Source: Streptomyces sp. NBC_01210 (GTDB lineage Bacteria > Actinomycetota > Actinomycetes > Streptomycetales > Streptomycetaceae). From it: 64,000 nt of DNA. Shown here one piece after another: positions 35,259 through 44,577 of the stretch. Under the pieces are notes generated by a model. The model was given only the letters and a program-made list of their open reading frames with translations. It did no database searches and was not told the origin of the DNA. Every line of letters begins with the position of its first letter. Positions within the stretch are counted from its first letter, which is position 1. The position numbers and the translations under genes were made by a program. The DNA is taken from assembly GCF_036010325.1 (NCBI RefSeq), contig NZ_CP108549.1:4092001-4156000 (forward strand), written 5' to 3'.

Positions 35259-36407
35259 GTGGCGACGCTCAAGGACGCAGCGGCGATAGTCGGCATAGGG
35301 CAGACGCCCTTCGCCAGGCAACTCCCCGAATCCGAGAAGACCCTGGCCTGCCGCGCCGTCCTCGCCGCGCTCGACGACGCCGGTATCGACCCTTCCGAGG
35401 TCGACGGCTTCGCCTCGTACACAATGGAGGAGACGGACGAGGTCGAGGTCGCCAAGGCCATCGGCGCCGGGGACGTGACCTTCTTCTCCAAGGCCGGTTA
35501 CGGCGGCGGTGGTTCCTGCGCCACCATCGCCCATCTCGCGGGCGCGATCGCCACCGGTCAGGCGAGCGTCGGCGTCGCCTGGCGCTCCCGCAAACGCGGC
35601 AGCGGCCCAAGGCCCTGGAAGAACACGGCAGTTCAACTTCCCACACCCGCCCAGTGGACCCGTCCCTTCGGTCTGCTGCGGCCCGCCGACGAGATCGGCA
35701 TGCTGGCGCGGAGATATATGCACGAGTACGGCGCCACCCGCGACCATCTCTTCAATGTCGCCCTCGCCTGCCGCAACCGTGCCAACCAGAACCCCGCCGC
35801 CGTCATGTACGAGCGGCCGCTGACCCGCGAGATGTATATGACCGCCCGCTGGATCAGCGATCCGCTCTGCCTCTTCGACAACTGCCTGGAGACCGACGGC
35901 GCGCTGGCCTGCGTGATCGTCTCGGCCGAACGGGCCCGCGACTGCCGGCAGAAGCCGGTGTACATCCACTCCGCCGCCCAGGGCCTGCCCGCGCAGCATC
36001 ACGGGATGGTCAACTACTGGAACGACGACCCGCTCACCGGACCCGCCTGGACGGCCGGCAGGCAGCTGTGGAAGACCGCCGACTTCGGTCCGCAGGATGT
36101 CGATGTGGCGCAGATCTACGACGCGTTCACCCCGCTCGTCCCGCTCTCGCTGGAGGGGTACGGCTTCTGCGGACGAGGGGAGGGCGCGGCCTTCACCGAG
36201 GGCGGCGCGCTGGAGATCGGCGGCCGGCTGCCGGTCAACACCGGCGGCGGAGGTCTGAGCGAGGCGTACGTCCACGGCTTCAACCTCATCACCGAGGGCG
36301 TGAAGCAGCTGCGCGGCACCAGCACGGCGCAGGTCCCGGACGCCGCGACCTGCCTGGTCACGGCGGGCGAGGGAGTGCCCACTTCGGCTGTACTGCTGAG
36401 GAGTTGA
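35259..36407 (+). CDS. SCP-x/Ltp-type thiolase-like protein
   Basis: A 382-residue thiolase-superfamily protein of the lipid-transfer (SCP-x, Ltp2) branch: VGIGQTPFAR at the start, Cys87 in GGGGSCAT, RRYMHEYGAT and GGGLSEAYVHG. Relatives act as thiolases or, with a DUF35 partner, as retro-aldolases that shorten branched side chains. GTG start with GGAGGTG eight bases upstream. First gene of an operon with the DUF35 and enoyl-CoA hydratase genes. Confidence 0.88.
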   Translation: MATLKDAAAIVGIGQTPFARQLPESEKTLACRAVLAALDDAGIDPSEVDGFASYTMEETDEVEVAKAIGAGDVTFFSKAGYGGGGSCATIAHLAGAIATGQASVGVAWRSRKRGSGPRPWKNTAVQLPTPAQWTRPFGLLRPADEIGMLARRYMHEYGATRDHLFNVALACRNRANQNPAAVMYERPLTREMYMTARWISDPLCLFDNCLETDGALACVIVSAERARDCRQKPVYIHSAAQGLPAQHHGMVNYWNDDPLTGPAWTAGRQLWKTADFGPQDVDVAQIYDAFTPLVPLSLEGYGFCGRGEGAAFTEGGALEIGGRLPVNTGGGGLSEAYVHGFNLITEGVKQLRGTSTAQVPDAATCLVTAGEGVPTSAVLLRS

Positions 36408-36408
36408 G

Positions 36409-36849
36409 ATGGACTCGCTACTGACGCCGGTCGTCGACGACGACGGCGCGCCCTTCTGGGAGTACGCCGCGCAGGGCGAACTCCGCGTGCAGGCCTGCGC
36501 CGACCCGGACTGCGCCGAACTGCGCTTCCCGCCACGGCCCTGCTGCCCGCACTGCCGGTCCTTCGACAGCGAGTGGCGCAGGATGAGCGGGCGCGGCCGC
36601 ATCTGGTCCTACGTGTTCCCCCATCCGCCGCTGCTGCCCGCGTACGCCGCCCGGGCGCCGTACAACGCGGTCGTCGTCGAGCTCCTGGACGCGCCCCGTA
36701 TCCGCCTGGTCGGCAATGTGGTCGCGGCGCCGGACGCGCCGCTGAACTCGGTCGATCCGGCGCGGCTGCGCATCGGGACCGGAGTGAGGGTGGCGTTCAC
36801 CGAGCTGGACGGGGTCACCGTGCCGCGCTGGCTGCTGGAGCGGGCATGA
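36409..36849 (+). CDS. DUF35 zinc-ribbon/OB-fold protein
   Basis: A 146-residue protein: four cysteines in the rubredoxin-like ribbon (QACADPDC ... CCPHCRS) followed by the OB-fold (IWSYVFPHPP ... YNAVVVELLD). In steroid side-chain degradation the corresponding domain pairs with an Ltp2-type enzyme, which fits its position 1 base after the thiolase. ATG overlaps the hydratase gene (ATGA). Confidence 0.88.
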   Translation: MDSLLTPVVDDDGAPFWEYAAQGELRVQACADPDCAELRFPPRPCCPHCRSFDSEWRRMSGRGRIWSYVFPHPPLLPAYAARAPYNAVVVELLDAPRIRLVGNVVAAPDAPLNSVDPARLRIGTGVRVAFTELDGVTVPRWLLERA

Positions 36850-37622
36850 GCCTGGGCATCGACACGTACAAGGAGACGGGTGTCGCGCTGGTCACGCTGG
36901 ACCGGCCCGAGCGGCACAACGCGATCGATCTGGCGATGGCCGGTGAACTGGCCGCCGCCTGGCGTCAGTTCCGCTTCGACGACTCCGTACGGGCGGTCGT
37001 GGTGACCGGAGCGGGCACCAAGGCGTTCTGCACCGGCATCGACCGCTCGGTGCGGGTGCCGCAGCCCTCGTCCCCGTACACGATCGACGATCCGCTGATC
37101 GCGATCGGGCCGAAGGCGAACGAGCTGTGGAAACCGGTGGTCGCGGCCGTGGAGGGGATGGCCTGCGGCGGGGCGTTCTATCTGCTCGGGGAGAGCGAGT
37201 TCCTGGTGGCCTCGCGGGAGGCGACGTTCTTCGATCCGCATACGACGTACGGCATGGTCAGCGCGTACGAGGCGATCTCCATGGCGCAGCGGATGCCGTT
37301 CGGCGAAGTGGCGCGAATGGCGCTGATGGGGACGGCGGAGCGGCTCTCGGCGCAGCGGGCCTACGAGACGGGTCTGGTCTCGGAGCTGACGGAGCCGGGC
37401 GATGCGGTGGCGGCCGCGCTGCGGGCCGCCGCGGTGGTGGCGTCGTACCCGACCGAGGCGGTGCAGGGGACCGTACGGGCGGTGTGGTCCGCGAGGGAGG
37501 CGGCCAGGTCGCAGGCGCTCGCGCATGCCCCGCACCTGATCACGCTCGGGAATCTGCCGCCGGAGCGGCAGGCGGAACTCTTCGAGGGCGGGCGGGGCCG
37601 GGGGAGCTACACGTTGCGGTAG
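36846..37622 (+). CDS. Enoyl-CoA hydratase/isomerase family protein
   Basis: A 258-residue crotonase-fold protein: VTLDRPERHNAIDLAM, oxyanion-hole segment TGAGTKAFCTGIDRS and AAVEGMACGGAFYLLG. The usual catalytic Glu positions are replaced in part (GMVSAYEAIS), so a hydratase role is likely but not certain. Third gene of the thiolase operon with a 4-base overlap. Confidence 0.85.
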   Translation: MSLGIDTYKETGVALVTLDRPERHNAIDLAMAGELAAAWRQFRFDDSVRAVVVTGAGTKAFCTGIDRSVRVPQPSSPYTIDDPLIAIGPKANELWKPVVAAVEGMACGGAFYLLGESEFLVASREATFFDPHTTYGMVSAYEAISMAQRMPFGEVARMALMGTAERLSAQRAYETGLVSELTEPGDAVAAALRAAAVVASYPTEAVQGTVRAVWSAREAARSQALAHAPHLITLGNLPPERQAELFEGGRGRGSYTLR

Positions 37623-37631
37623 CCGCATCCC

Positions 37632-37705
37632 AGCCCCGTCGGCGGACATCCCCAGCCCCTCCGGCGATTGAGGAGCGGGGCTTGGGGCGGAGCCCCAACA
37701 GGGCC
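37632..37705. repeat. GC-rich dispersed intergenic repeat, copy 3
   Basis: CAGCCCCTCCGGCGATTGAGG then GCGGGGCTTGGGGCGGAGCCCC: the same words as the copies at 23457 and 62296. It fills the gap between convergent genes and contains a hairpin. Confidence 0.7.
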
Positions 37706-37706
37706 G

Positions 37707-38207
37707 TCAGCTCGCCGTACGGCTCGCGCTGATGACTTCGCACTTCTTGTACTCGGAGCCGTCGCCGGAACCGGTGTACGGGGTGCTCGCGTTGCCGGGC
37801 GCAGAGGCACCGGGCTGCACCTGGAGGTCCTCGACCTTGGCGATGGCGAGGTTGACCTTCGTGTCGCCGAGGTTGCCCTTGAACTGCAGGCTCACGTCGT
37901 ACTTGTACGCCAGCGAGTCGCTGTTGGTGACGGTGATCTTCGCGGTGAGGTTCTTGCCGGAGGCGTCGAGGCCGCACTCGTCGATCCTGACGTCACGCTC
38001 GGCCTTGTGGGCGCTGGAGCCGCCGGTCACAGAGCCGGTGGAACCACTCGAGGTGCTGCTGTCGTTGTGGTTGCTGCCGCCGCTGCTACTGCTGCTGCTT
38101 CCATGGCTGCTGCCGCCGCAGCTGCCGCCGTGGGAGCCGCGGGCTCCGGTCAGTGCGACGACTGCGATACCGAATACGGCAATGGCGCGGACATGACGGA
38201 TCTTCAC
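37707..38207 (-). CDS. Secreted Ser/Gly-rich protein with C-terminal beta domain
   Basis: A 166-residue exported protein: signal peptide (RAIAVFGIAVVALTG), a Ser/Gly/His-rich low-complexity linker (about 25-65), then a beta domain (RIDECGLDASGKNLTAKITV ... YKKCEV) with two cysteines likely bridged. Paralogue of the protein at 38364-38924. GTG start with GGGGG upstream. Function unknown; ligand-binding or cell-wall location is possible. Confidence 0.65.
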   Translation of the reverse strand: MKIRHVRAIAVFGIAVVALTGARGSHGGSCGGSSHGSSSSSSGGSNHNDSSTSSGSTGSVTGGSSAHKAERDVRIDECGLDASGKNLTAKITVTNSDSLAYKYDVSLQFKGNLGDTKVNLAIAKVEDLQVQPGASAPGNASTPYTGSGDGSEYKKCEVISASRTAS

Positions 38208-38363
38208 GTTTCAACCCCCGTTGAAAGTCGTGTCGGTGAGTGGGGCTCAATTGACGAGCGCACGTCACCCTAGCAGCGGTTGATCGCCGCGCCGTCCACG
38301 AAACCGACCACGAAACCGACCACGCGGCCGCCCCGCAGCGGCCCCGGAAGCGGCCTCCCGCCC

Positions 38364-38924
38364 TCAGTCGCCGAGCAGCGCCTCGGCTTCGCATTTCTTC
38401 ACCCGTGCCACCAGCTTGGGGCTCCGCATGGCGACCTTGACGGTCCTGGTCTCGCCGCCGTCCAGCGTGACCTCGGTGTTTCCGCGGTCGACGACCGCGC
38501 CCGCGGCGTCCACGAACACCACGTCGACCTCGTACCTGTGCGAGACCCCGCCGTCCGCAACCACCTTCACCGTGGCGGACGTTGTGGCCTTGCGCTTTCC
38601 ACGGCCCTTCTTCACACAGGTGACGACAGTCGCCCGTGCGGTGGCAGTGGCGGTCGCCGTGGGCGTCGGATCCTCGGTGTACGAGTCCGACCCCGACGAG
38701 CCGGATGAACCGGACGACGAGCTGTAGTCGTCGTTGTCGTAGTCGCGGTAGCCGCCGTTCGACTTCTTGGAGCTGGAGCAGCCGCCTCCGCCACCACTGC
38801 TGCCGTGCGACCTGCTCTTGCCACCTCTGCCGCCCTTGCCGGTCGAGGCCGAACTCGAGAAACCGGTCAGCGCCAGCACCACCACGACCAGTACGGCCGC
38901 GAGCTTGAGACGTCGGCCCAGCAT
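38364..38924 (-). CDS. Secreted Ser/Gly/Thr-rich protein, tandem paralogue
   Basis: A 186-residue exported protein with signal peptide (LKLAAVLVVVVLALTGFSS), a Lys/Ser/Gly-rich then Asp/Tyr/Ser-rich linker with SSSSGSSGSSGS, a Thr/Ala repeat (TATATATA) and a beta domain (VVTCVKKGRG ... VKKCEA) with two cysteines aligned to the neighbour's. GGGGGAGGG before ATG 38924. Function unknown. Confidence 0.65.
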   Translation of the reverse strand: MLGRRLKLAAVLVVVVLALTGFSSSASTGKGGRGGKSRSHGSSGGGGGCSSSKKSNGGYRDYDNDDYSSSSGSSGSSGSDSYTEDPTPTATATATARATVVTCVKKGRGKRKATTSATVKVVADGGVSHRYEVDVVFVDAAGAVVDRGNTEVTLDGGETRTVKVAMRSPKLVARVKKCEAEALLGD

Positions 38925-39232
38925 GTGCCCGCCCTCCCCCAGTGCTTCACAGCACTTATATGTACCTGACAATCGCGCGACACCGTAGCAGTCGCGAATC
39001 AGGGGTGGGTACTCGCGTGCGTGACGGCCGTCGTAGCAGTCACGGAAGGGGCTCCATACGGCGGCCGTCGCTCCGACGAGAGCGAGGATCAGCCGATGAT
39101 GTTGCGGATCATCGCCGGCCTCCTGGGGGTGTCGCTCTCGATCACGACGCTACGCCCGGACGGTGCCGGTCGCCATCGGGGCACCCGCCGGACAGGCCGC
39201 GTTTCCGGCCGTCCGGCGATGGAGGACAAGTC
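38925..39232. other. Intergenic region between secreted paralogue and afsK
   Basis: About 308 bases. It contains a diverged repeat word (CCGTCCGGCGATGGAGGAC near 39210-39230). A rightward frame from 39021 is weak and has no ribosome binding site. Confidence 0.4.
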
Positions 39233-41689
39233 CTAGCGTGCGCCGCCCGAACCGCCACGGCCGGTGGCCGTGCCCTTGACCGCGTCCAGCGCGTACACAC
39301 AGCGGTCCTTGCTGCACGCGTACACCACACCGCCCTGCGCCACCGGGGAGCCCGTGATCTCGCCGCCCGTCGCGAGCTTCCAGCGGAGCTGGCCGCCGCT
39401 CGCGTCCAGGGTGTAGAGCACATGGTCCGCGGAGCCGAAGTGGACCCGGCCGTCGGCGACCACCGGGGCGCCGATCACCTCGCCGCCCGCCGCGAAGCGC
39501 CACATGGGTGTGCCCGTCACCGCGTCCAGGGTGTAGAGCGCGCTGCCGCTGCCGACATGAATGTTGCCGTTCGCGACCAGCACCGGCTCGATGGACTGCC
39601 GCGATTCCGTGGCGATGCGCCAGCGGTCCTTGCCGGTCGTGGCGTCCAGGGCGTACACCGTGCCGAGGTAGTCGACGAGATAGACACCGCCGCCCGTCAC
39701 CGCCGGGCCCGGCGCGAAGACCGGCGGCGAGAGGAAGACCGCGGGCGACTCGAAGTGCCAGCGCACCCGGCCGTTGGCGATGTCGATGGCGAGGGCGCGG
39801 GTGCCGGCCGCGACATAGACATAGCCGTCGGGCGCGGGCTGCACCCGTACCGGCACATTGCCGCAGGACGTCGCGTCGCCGACGGGGTACGACCAGCGCT
39901 CGACACCCGTACGGGCCTCCAGCGCACGCAGCCTCGCGTCCTTCCACACGTACACCGTGTCGTCGAAGATCGCGGGCCCGGCCTCGGGCGTCTCGAAGTC
40001 CGTCTGCGCCCCGGCCGTCTCCCAGAGCTTCTCACCGCTGGAGGCCTCCCATGCCTGTACGCCGCCGCCGCGCGTCCCGGTGAGGACGGTGCCGCGGTCG
40101 GCCTTGAGGGAGTACACCCAGGCGTCGGTCTGGAGCCGCCACCGCTCCTGGCCGTTCGTCGCGTCGAGTGCGTACAGCGTCGGCCCGTCCGAGGCGTGGA
40201 TACGGCCGCCGGCCACCGCCATCGCCCACGCCACGTCCCTGGTCTTGAACTGGCGCCGGCCGCTGCCCACGTCCAGGGCATGTACCTCGAAGGACGTCAC
40301 GTACAGCAGGTCACCGGCCACCACCGGCGTACCCCAGACGTCGTTCGACATCCGGAAACGCCACGGCCGCCAGTGTCCGGCCGCGCCGTCCGGCGGCGAA
40401 GCGGGCGGCGGCACCGGCGCCGCAACGGCGGAGGGTACGGCGGACGGTCCCGGAGACGGTACGGCGCTGGTCGCTGCCTCCGCGCCGTTCAGCCCGCCGG
40501 GCGGGCGGACCCAGCCGGTCGCCGGACCGGCCTCGACGACCCCGCCGCGGCCCGCGTCCGCGACCCTGGGTCCTGGACCGATCGGCACCTTGGAGCCGGG
40601 CAGCCGGACCGGCCCCGCCGGGGCGGGCGAGGCTGCGGCCTGGCCCGTACGCGGGTCGTTGCCGCCCCGCCAGGCGGAGTCCCAGTCCGCGCCCTGCCGG
40701 GAGGGCGGCGGCTGCTGCGGCGGCGCCTGAGGGCGCGGAGGCGTGGGCTCGGCGGGGCGCTGCGGGACCGGGGCCGGGGCCGGAGCCGGGGGGCGACCGC
40801 CGCGGCGCTGCTCGATCATCGCGGTGGCCCGCGCCGGCAGCCAGGCGGACGCCGTACCGCTGTCGTCGCTGCCGGAGGAGAAGAGATGCGGAGCGAGCTG
40901 CGCCTGCAGATCCTCGGGCGTCGGCCGCAGCCCGGCCTCCATCTGCATACAGGAGTCGATGAGCGGCCGGAGCTCGTCCGGCAGGCCCGCCAGGTCCGGG
41001 CCCTCGCGCAGCAGCATGAACACGGTCTCGACGGGGTTCGCGCCGTGGAAGGGCGCGTGTCCGGTGGCCGCGAAGACCAGCGTGGAGCCGAGCGAGAAGA
41101 CATCGCTCGCGCCGGTCACGCTGCGTGAGTCGCGCGCCTGTTCCGGCGACATGTACGCGGGTGTACCCACGGCGACGTTGGTCATCGTCAGCCGGGTGTT
41201 GGAGACGCCGGACGCGATGCCGAAGTCGATGACCCGCGGCCCGTCCTCCACGACCAGGACGTTCGACGGCTTGAGGTCGCGGTGGACGAGACCCGCGCCG
41301 TGGATGGACTGCAGCGCCTCAGCGACGCCGGCCGCCAGCCAGCGCACCGCCTGGGCCGGCATCGGCCCGCACTCATTCACTATTTCTTCGAGGGAGGGGG
41401 CGGGGACGTACGCGGTGGCCAGCCACGGCACAGCCGCCCGCGGATCGGCGTCCACCACGGCTGCGGTGTAGAAACCGCTGACGGCGCGGGCGGCCTCCAC
41501 CTCACGGGTGAAGCGGACGCGGAACAGCTGGTCCTCGGCAAGCTCGGTACGCACAGTCTTGATCGCCACCCGGCGGCCGGACGCCGACCGGGCGAGATAG
41601 ACCAGTCCCATGCCGCCGGCACCGAGCCGGCCCAGCACCTCGAACGGACCGATCCGTCTCGGGTCATGCTGCGTCAGCTGCTCCATCAC
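39233..41689 (-). CDS. afsK: AfsK: serine/threonine kinase with C-terminal PQQ-like beta-propeller
   Basis: An 818-residue kinase. Residues about 15-270 are the kinase domain: GAGGMG loop, Lys44, HRDLKPSN (Asp138), DFG (155-157). A Pro/Ala-rich linker (about 290-430) and an eight-bladed PQQ-like domain (about 440-805) with repeated YALDA-type blades follow; no membrane helix. Thr168 in TRLTMT is the residue autophosphorylated in S. coelicolor AfsK, and numbering from the GTG at 41689 matches it, supporting that start (GGGAGGTGG upstream). AfsK phosphorylates AfsR and controls antibiotic production. Confidence 0.92.
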   Translation of the reverse strand: MMEQLTQHDPRRIGPFEVLGRLGAGGMGLVYLARSASGRRVAIKTVRTELAEDQLFRVRFTREVEAARAVSGFYTAAVVDADPRAAVPWLATAYVPAPSLEEIVNECGPMPAQAVRWLAAGVAEALQSIHGAGLVHRDLKPSNVLVVEDGPRVIDFGIASGVSNTRLTMTNVAVGTPAYMSPEQARDSRSVTGASDVFSLGSTLVFAATGHAPFHGANPVETVFMLLREGPDLAGLPDELRPLIDSCMQMEAGLRPTPEDLQAQLAPHLFSSGSDDSGTASAWLPARATAMIEQRRGGRPPAPAPAPVPQRPAEPTPPRPQAPPQQPPPSRQGADWDSAWRGGNDPRTGQAAASPAPAGPVRLPGSKVPIGPGPRVADAGRGGVVEAGPATGWVRPPGGLNGAEAATSAVPSPGPSAVPSAVAAPVPPPASPPDGAAGHWRPWRFRMSNDVWGTPVVAGDLLYVTSFEVHALDVGSGRRQFKTRDVAWAMAVAGGRIHASDGPTLYALDATNGQERWRLQTDAWVYSLKADRGTVLTGTRGGGVQAWEASSGEKLWETAGAQTDFETPEAGPAIFDDTVYVWKDARLRALEARTGVERWSYPVGDATSCGNVPVRVQPAPDGYVYVAAGTRALAIDIANGRVRWHFESPAVFLSPPVFAPGPAVTGGGVYLVDYLGTVYALDATTGKDRWRIATESRQSIEPVLVANGNIHVGSGSALYTLDAVTGTPMWRFAAGGEVIGAPVVADGRVHFGSADHVLYTLDASGGQLRWKLATGGEITGSPVAQGGVVYACSKDRCVYALDAVKGTATGRGGSGGAR

Positions 41690-41877
41690 TTGCCTGCCAC
41701 CTCCCCGTACGGGCCCCAGAAGAAATGGGGCCCGTCACAGCCCCGTGCAGCGTCTCACCGCCGAGACCCTCAGCGGTTGCACACCCTGATTCTTCCTGTC
41801 GGAGGCGACGGTTGCGAACCCGGGGGCGGATCGGGGTGTCTCACCCGGATTCGGGCACGGTTCGGGGGGCGGAATGG

Positions 41878-42192
41878 TTAGCTATGCGCCTCCAGACGGC
41901 CGCTTGCACGCAGGGAGCCGCCGCAGGAGATCGAGTCGCTGCCGTCCCCGGTGCGCCAGGCCCCGTACAGGGTCTTGACGCGGGCCGGCCACTTCGGGTT
42001 GCTCACGTCGTCGCAGTCGACAACCAGTCGCCAGGTGTATGAGGAGCCGCTGTAGCAATTGGCGGAGGCGGTGTCACCGCTGCCGGCGAGGTTGCAGGGC
42101 AGCCGGGCGGCGGAGGCGGGGGTCGCGGTGAACAGTCCGGCGGCGACGGCAGCGCCGACGGCGAGTGCCAGGGCGGTCTTGGTACGCAGCAC
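41878..42192 (-). CDS. Small secreted protein of unknown function
   Basis: A 104-residue protein with a clear signal peptide (TALALAVGAAVAAGLFTATPASA, cut near residue 30) and four cysteines in the mature part (CNLAG, CYSGS, CDDVS, CGGSL) that could form two disulfides. GTG start at 42192 with AAAGGA eight bases upstream. Family not recognised. Confidence 0.6.
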   Translation of the reverse strand: MLRTKTALALAVGAAVAAGLFTATPASAARLPCNLAGSGDTASANCYSGSSYTWRLVVDCDDVSNPKWPARVKTLYGAWRTGDGSDSISCGGSLRASGRLEAHS

Positions 42193-42285
42193 GAGGGGGT
42201 CCTTTCGCGGTGGGGGAAAGACCACCACTATGGATCAACCCGCAGCTCCAGGTCTAGACCATTTGCCGCCCCAACTCCCGCTCTT

Positions 42286-43071
42286 TCAGACCGCCTTGGC
42301 CCCTTCCTCGGGTTCGGCGAGTACGGCGAACGAAGCGCCCTGATTGTCGGCGAGCACCGCGATACGACCGTGGGGGATGTCGAAGGGCGGCGCCTGGACC
42401 CGGCCGCCGAGGCGGGTGACCGCCGCGGCCGCCTCGTCGCAGTCCTCGACGCAGAAGTAGATGAGGAAGTGGCCGGGCATCTCGGCCGGGAAGGCGTCGG
42501 TGAGCATGCTGCGGCCACCGATGGCGGTGTCCTCCCCGGGCTCCGTACCGGCGGGCGACCACGTCCGGAAGTCGATGGGGGCGTCCGGCAGATCCTTTCC
42601 CTGGAAGCCGAAGATCGACTCGTAGAAGGGGTCGACGCTCTCCTTGTCGCGCGTGTACACCTCGGTCCAGCAGAAAGAGCCGGGCTTGCCCTGCTTCTCG
42701 AAGCCGGGCTTGTCGCCGGCCTGCCAGAGCCCGAAGACCGCGCCGCCGGGGTCCGCGGCCTCCACGATCGTGCCGGCGGTGCCGACCGGCTGCGGGTAGG
42801 TGATCACCTGGCCGCCGGCCTCCGTGATCTTCCGGCCGAGGGCGGCGGCGTCGCGAGTGGCGAAGTAGACGCCCCAGACGGTGGGCATCCGGCCGTCCCG
42901 CTTGGGCGCGAGGCCGGCGACGAGCTTTCCGTCGCTGAAGGCGTTGACATACCCGCCGTCCCCCTCGTCGAATGTCCAGCCGAACAGCTCGCCGTAGAAG
43001 CGCTTGCCCGCCTCGACATCGGGAAGCGCTGCGTCCACCCAGCAGGGCGTGCCCTCCGTGAATGCGGCCAT
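42286..43071 (-). CDS. Two-domain VOC (glyoxalase-like) protein, possibly KbpA
   Basis: A 261-residue protein with two vicinal-oxygen-chelate domains: CWVDAALPDVEAGKRFYGELFGW and a second at about 135-255 (CWTEVYTRDKESVDPFYESIFGF in segments). In S. coelicolor the gene beside afsK (SCO4422) encodes KbpA, of similar size, which binds AfsK and blocks its autophosphorylation; I recall that locus as annotated hydroxylase/VOC. Position and size fit, but this is from memory. An enzyme of the glyoxalase/dioxygenase type is the alternative. Confidence 0.6.
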   Translation of the reverse strand: MAAFTEGTPCWVDAALPDVEAGKRFYGELFGWTFDEGDGGYVNAFSDGKLVAGLAPKRDGRMPTVWGVYFATRDAAALGRKITEAGGQVITYPQPVGTAGTIVEAADPGGAVFGLWQAGDKPGFEKQGKPGSFCWTEVYTRDKESVDPFYESIFGFQGKDLPDAPIDFRTWSPAGTEPGEDTAIGGRSMLTDAFPAEMPGHFLIYFCVEDCDEAAAAVTRLGGRVQAPPFDIPHGRIAVLADNQGASFAVLAEPEEGAKAV

Positions 43072-43231
43072 GGACCCGATTCCTTCCCTCGTAACGGGAT
43101 GTGGTGCCCGTCACACTCAAGCTAATGGCGCACCACGCGCACCGCAGGGAATCAAATCGAACAAATTGCCCAATTGTCAGGATCCGAAGCCCGGGGTCCA
43201 CGATCCGGGGCCGGGGTCTTGTTTCGTTGAG

Positions 43232-43253
43232 TTATGCACAGAAGTTTTCCACA
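43232..43253 (+). promoter_or_regulatory. Pair of DnaA-box-like 9-mers
   Basis: TTATGCACA (43232-43240) fits the TTATNCACA DnaA consensus and TTTTCCACA (43245-43253) fits with one relaxed position; both point the same way, 13 bases apart, in an AT-rich stretch before a TetR gene. No replication gene is near. Confidence 0.35.
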
Positions 43254-43333
43254 GGCTGTTGATAAGACTATTGAGGCACCCCATTTGCACTCGGCCGAAT
43301 CGCGCGCCGATCACCCCTCGGTAAGCTGACGGC

Positions 43334-43981
43334 ATGACAGGACAAGTACGCACCGTCGACGGCCGAGTGGCCGGACGACGCGGCCAGGCGACGCGGCAGA
43401 AGCTGCTCGACTGCCTCAGCGAGATGCTCAGCTCCTCGCCGTACCGGGACGTCAAAGTCATCGACGTGGCCCGGAAGGCGGGCACTTCACCCGCGACCTT
43501 CTACCAGTACTTCCCGGACGTCGAGGGCGCGGTCCTCGAGATCGCCGAGGAAATGGCCAAGGAGGGCGCGGGGTTGACCGAACTGGTTGCCGGCCGCTCC
43601 TGGGTCGGCAAGGCGGCCTGGCAGACCTCGGAGGAGCTGGTGGAGGGCTTCCTCGACTTCTGGCGCCGCCATGACGCGATCCTGCGGGTGGTCGACCTCG
43701 GCGCGGCGGAGGGCGACAAGCGGTTCTACAAGATCCGCATGAAGATCCTGAACTCCGTGACCAACTCCCTTACGGACGCGGTGAAGGAACTCCAGACGAA
43801 GGGCAAGGTCGACAAGGACGTCAGTCCGGCGGCGATCGCGGGCTCGCTCGTGGCGATGCTGGCGGCGGTGGCGTCGCATCAGAAGGGGTTCACGGCCTGG
43901 GGTGTGAAACAGGCGGAACTGAAGCCCAATCTGGGGCTGTTGGTGCATTTGGGCATCACGGGCAGGAAGCCGACGAAGTAG
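43334..43981 (+). CDS. TetR-family transcriptional regulator
   Basis: A 215-residue repressor-type protein: N-terminal HTH (RQKLLDCLSEML ... VIDVARKAGTSPATFYQYFPDVEGA) and an all-helical ligand domain. It is divergent from the VOC gene. It lies within the block of genes carrying the yCTGACG-N3-CGTCAGr element and is one candidate for the protein binding it; no good copy of the element precedes its own start. Confidence 0.88.
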   Translation: MTGQVRTVDGRVAGRRGQATRQKLLDCLSEMLSSSPYRDVKVIDVARKAGTSPATFYQYFPDVEGAVLEIAEEMAKEGAGLTELVAGRSWVGKAAWQTSEELVEGFLDFWRRHDAILRVVDLGAAEGDKRFYKIRMKILNSVTNSLTDAVKELQTKGKVDKDVSPAAIAGSLVAMLAAVASHQKGFTAWGVKQAELKPNLGLLVHLGITGRKPTK

Positions 43982-44094
43982 GCGCGGCAGCGTCGCGTCA
44001 CCCCAGGTCCTGTCACGCCAACGCGGCGCCTTCACCGGCCGAACACCCTACGAACGCCTCCGACAGAGTCCGGAACCCACGGTCACAGGCTCCG

Positions 44095-44577
44095 TCAGCT
44101 GCCCACCTGGCGGCGCGACAGGCGAAAGACGCGGATCTCTCTCTTCACCCGGGACTGGTACGTCGCGTACGGCGGCCAGAACGTCAGCGCCGCCCGCCAC
44201 GCCCTCTCCCTCTCCTCGCCCTCCAGCAGGCGTGCCCGCACCAGGACGTCCCTGCCCCTCCAACTCACCTCCGCCTCCGGGTGTTCGATCAGGTTCGCCG
44301 TCCACGCCGGATGGCCCTCTCGGCCGAAGTTGGAGCCGATCAGGATCCAGTCGCCCGACTCTTCCGGCATGCACGCCAGCGGGGTGACTCTGGGCAGGCC
44401 GCTCTTCGCGCCGCGAGCCGTGAGGACGACTCCCGGCAGCATCTGCGCGCTCAGCAGCACCTTGCCCCGCGTCAGCCGGTGGACGGCACGGTCCAGCGCC
44501 GGGACGAAGTGAGGCGCGATCCTCGCGAAGGCGCGGGTCGACGAGACCTTCTGGACCAGGCGCACACCGAGCGTCAT
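44095..44577 (-). CDS. Deazaflavin (F420)-dependent nitroreductase-family protein
   Basis: A 160-residue protein of the Ddn/nitroreductase-like F420 family: VLLSAQMLPGVVLTARGAKSG in segments, PLACMPEESGDWILIGSNFGREGHPAW, and WPPYATYQSRV near the end. It would use reduced F420 to reduce an unsaturated substrate. Its ATG overlaps the acyl-CoA dehydrogenase stop (TGATG), so it is the second gene of that operon. Confidence 0.85.
   Translation of the reverse strand: MTLGVRLVQKVSSTRAFARIAPHFVPALDRAVHRLTRGKVLLSAQMLPGVVLTARGAKSGLPRVTPLACMPEESGDWILIGSNFGREGHPAWTANLIEHPEAEVSWRGRDVLVRARLLEGEERERAWRAALTFWPPYATYQSRVKREIRVFRLSRRQVGS

Noticed and set aside
39021..39236. A 71-residue rightward frame between the secreted paralogues and afsK
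   Set aside because: No ribosome binding site or domain; its end runs into a dispersed-repeat word opposite the afsK stop.
42254..43201. Longer frame opposite or overlapping the VOC gene
   Set aside because: It is another frame over the two VOC domains, which are well formed in the 42286-43071 frame.
43325..43341. GCTGACG GCA TGACAGG at the TetR start as a further regulon element
   Set aside because: The right arm does not match GTCAG, and it spans the start codon, so autoregulation through this motif is not supported.
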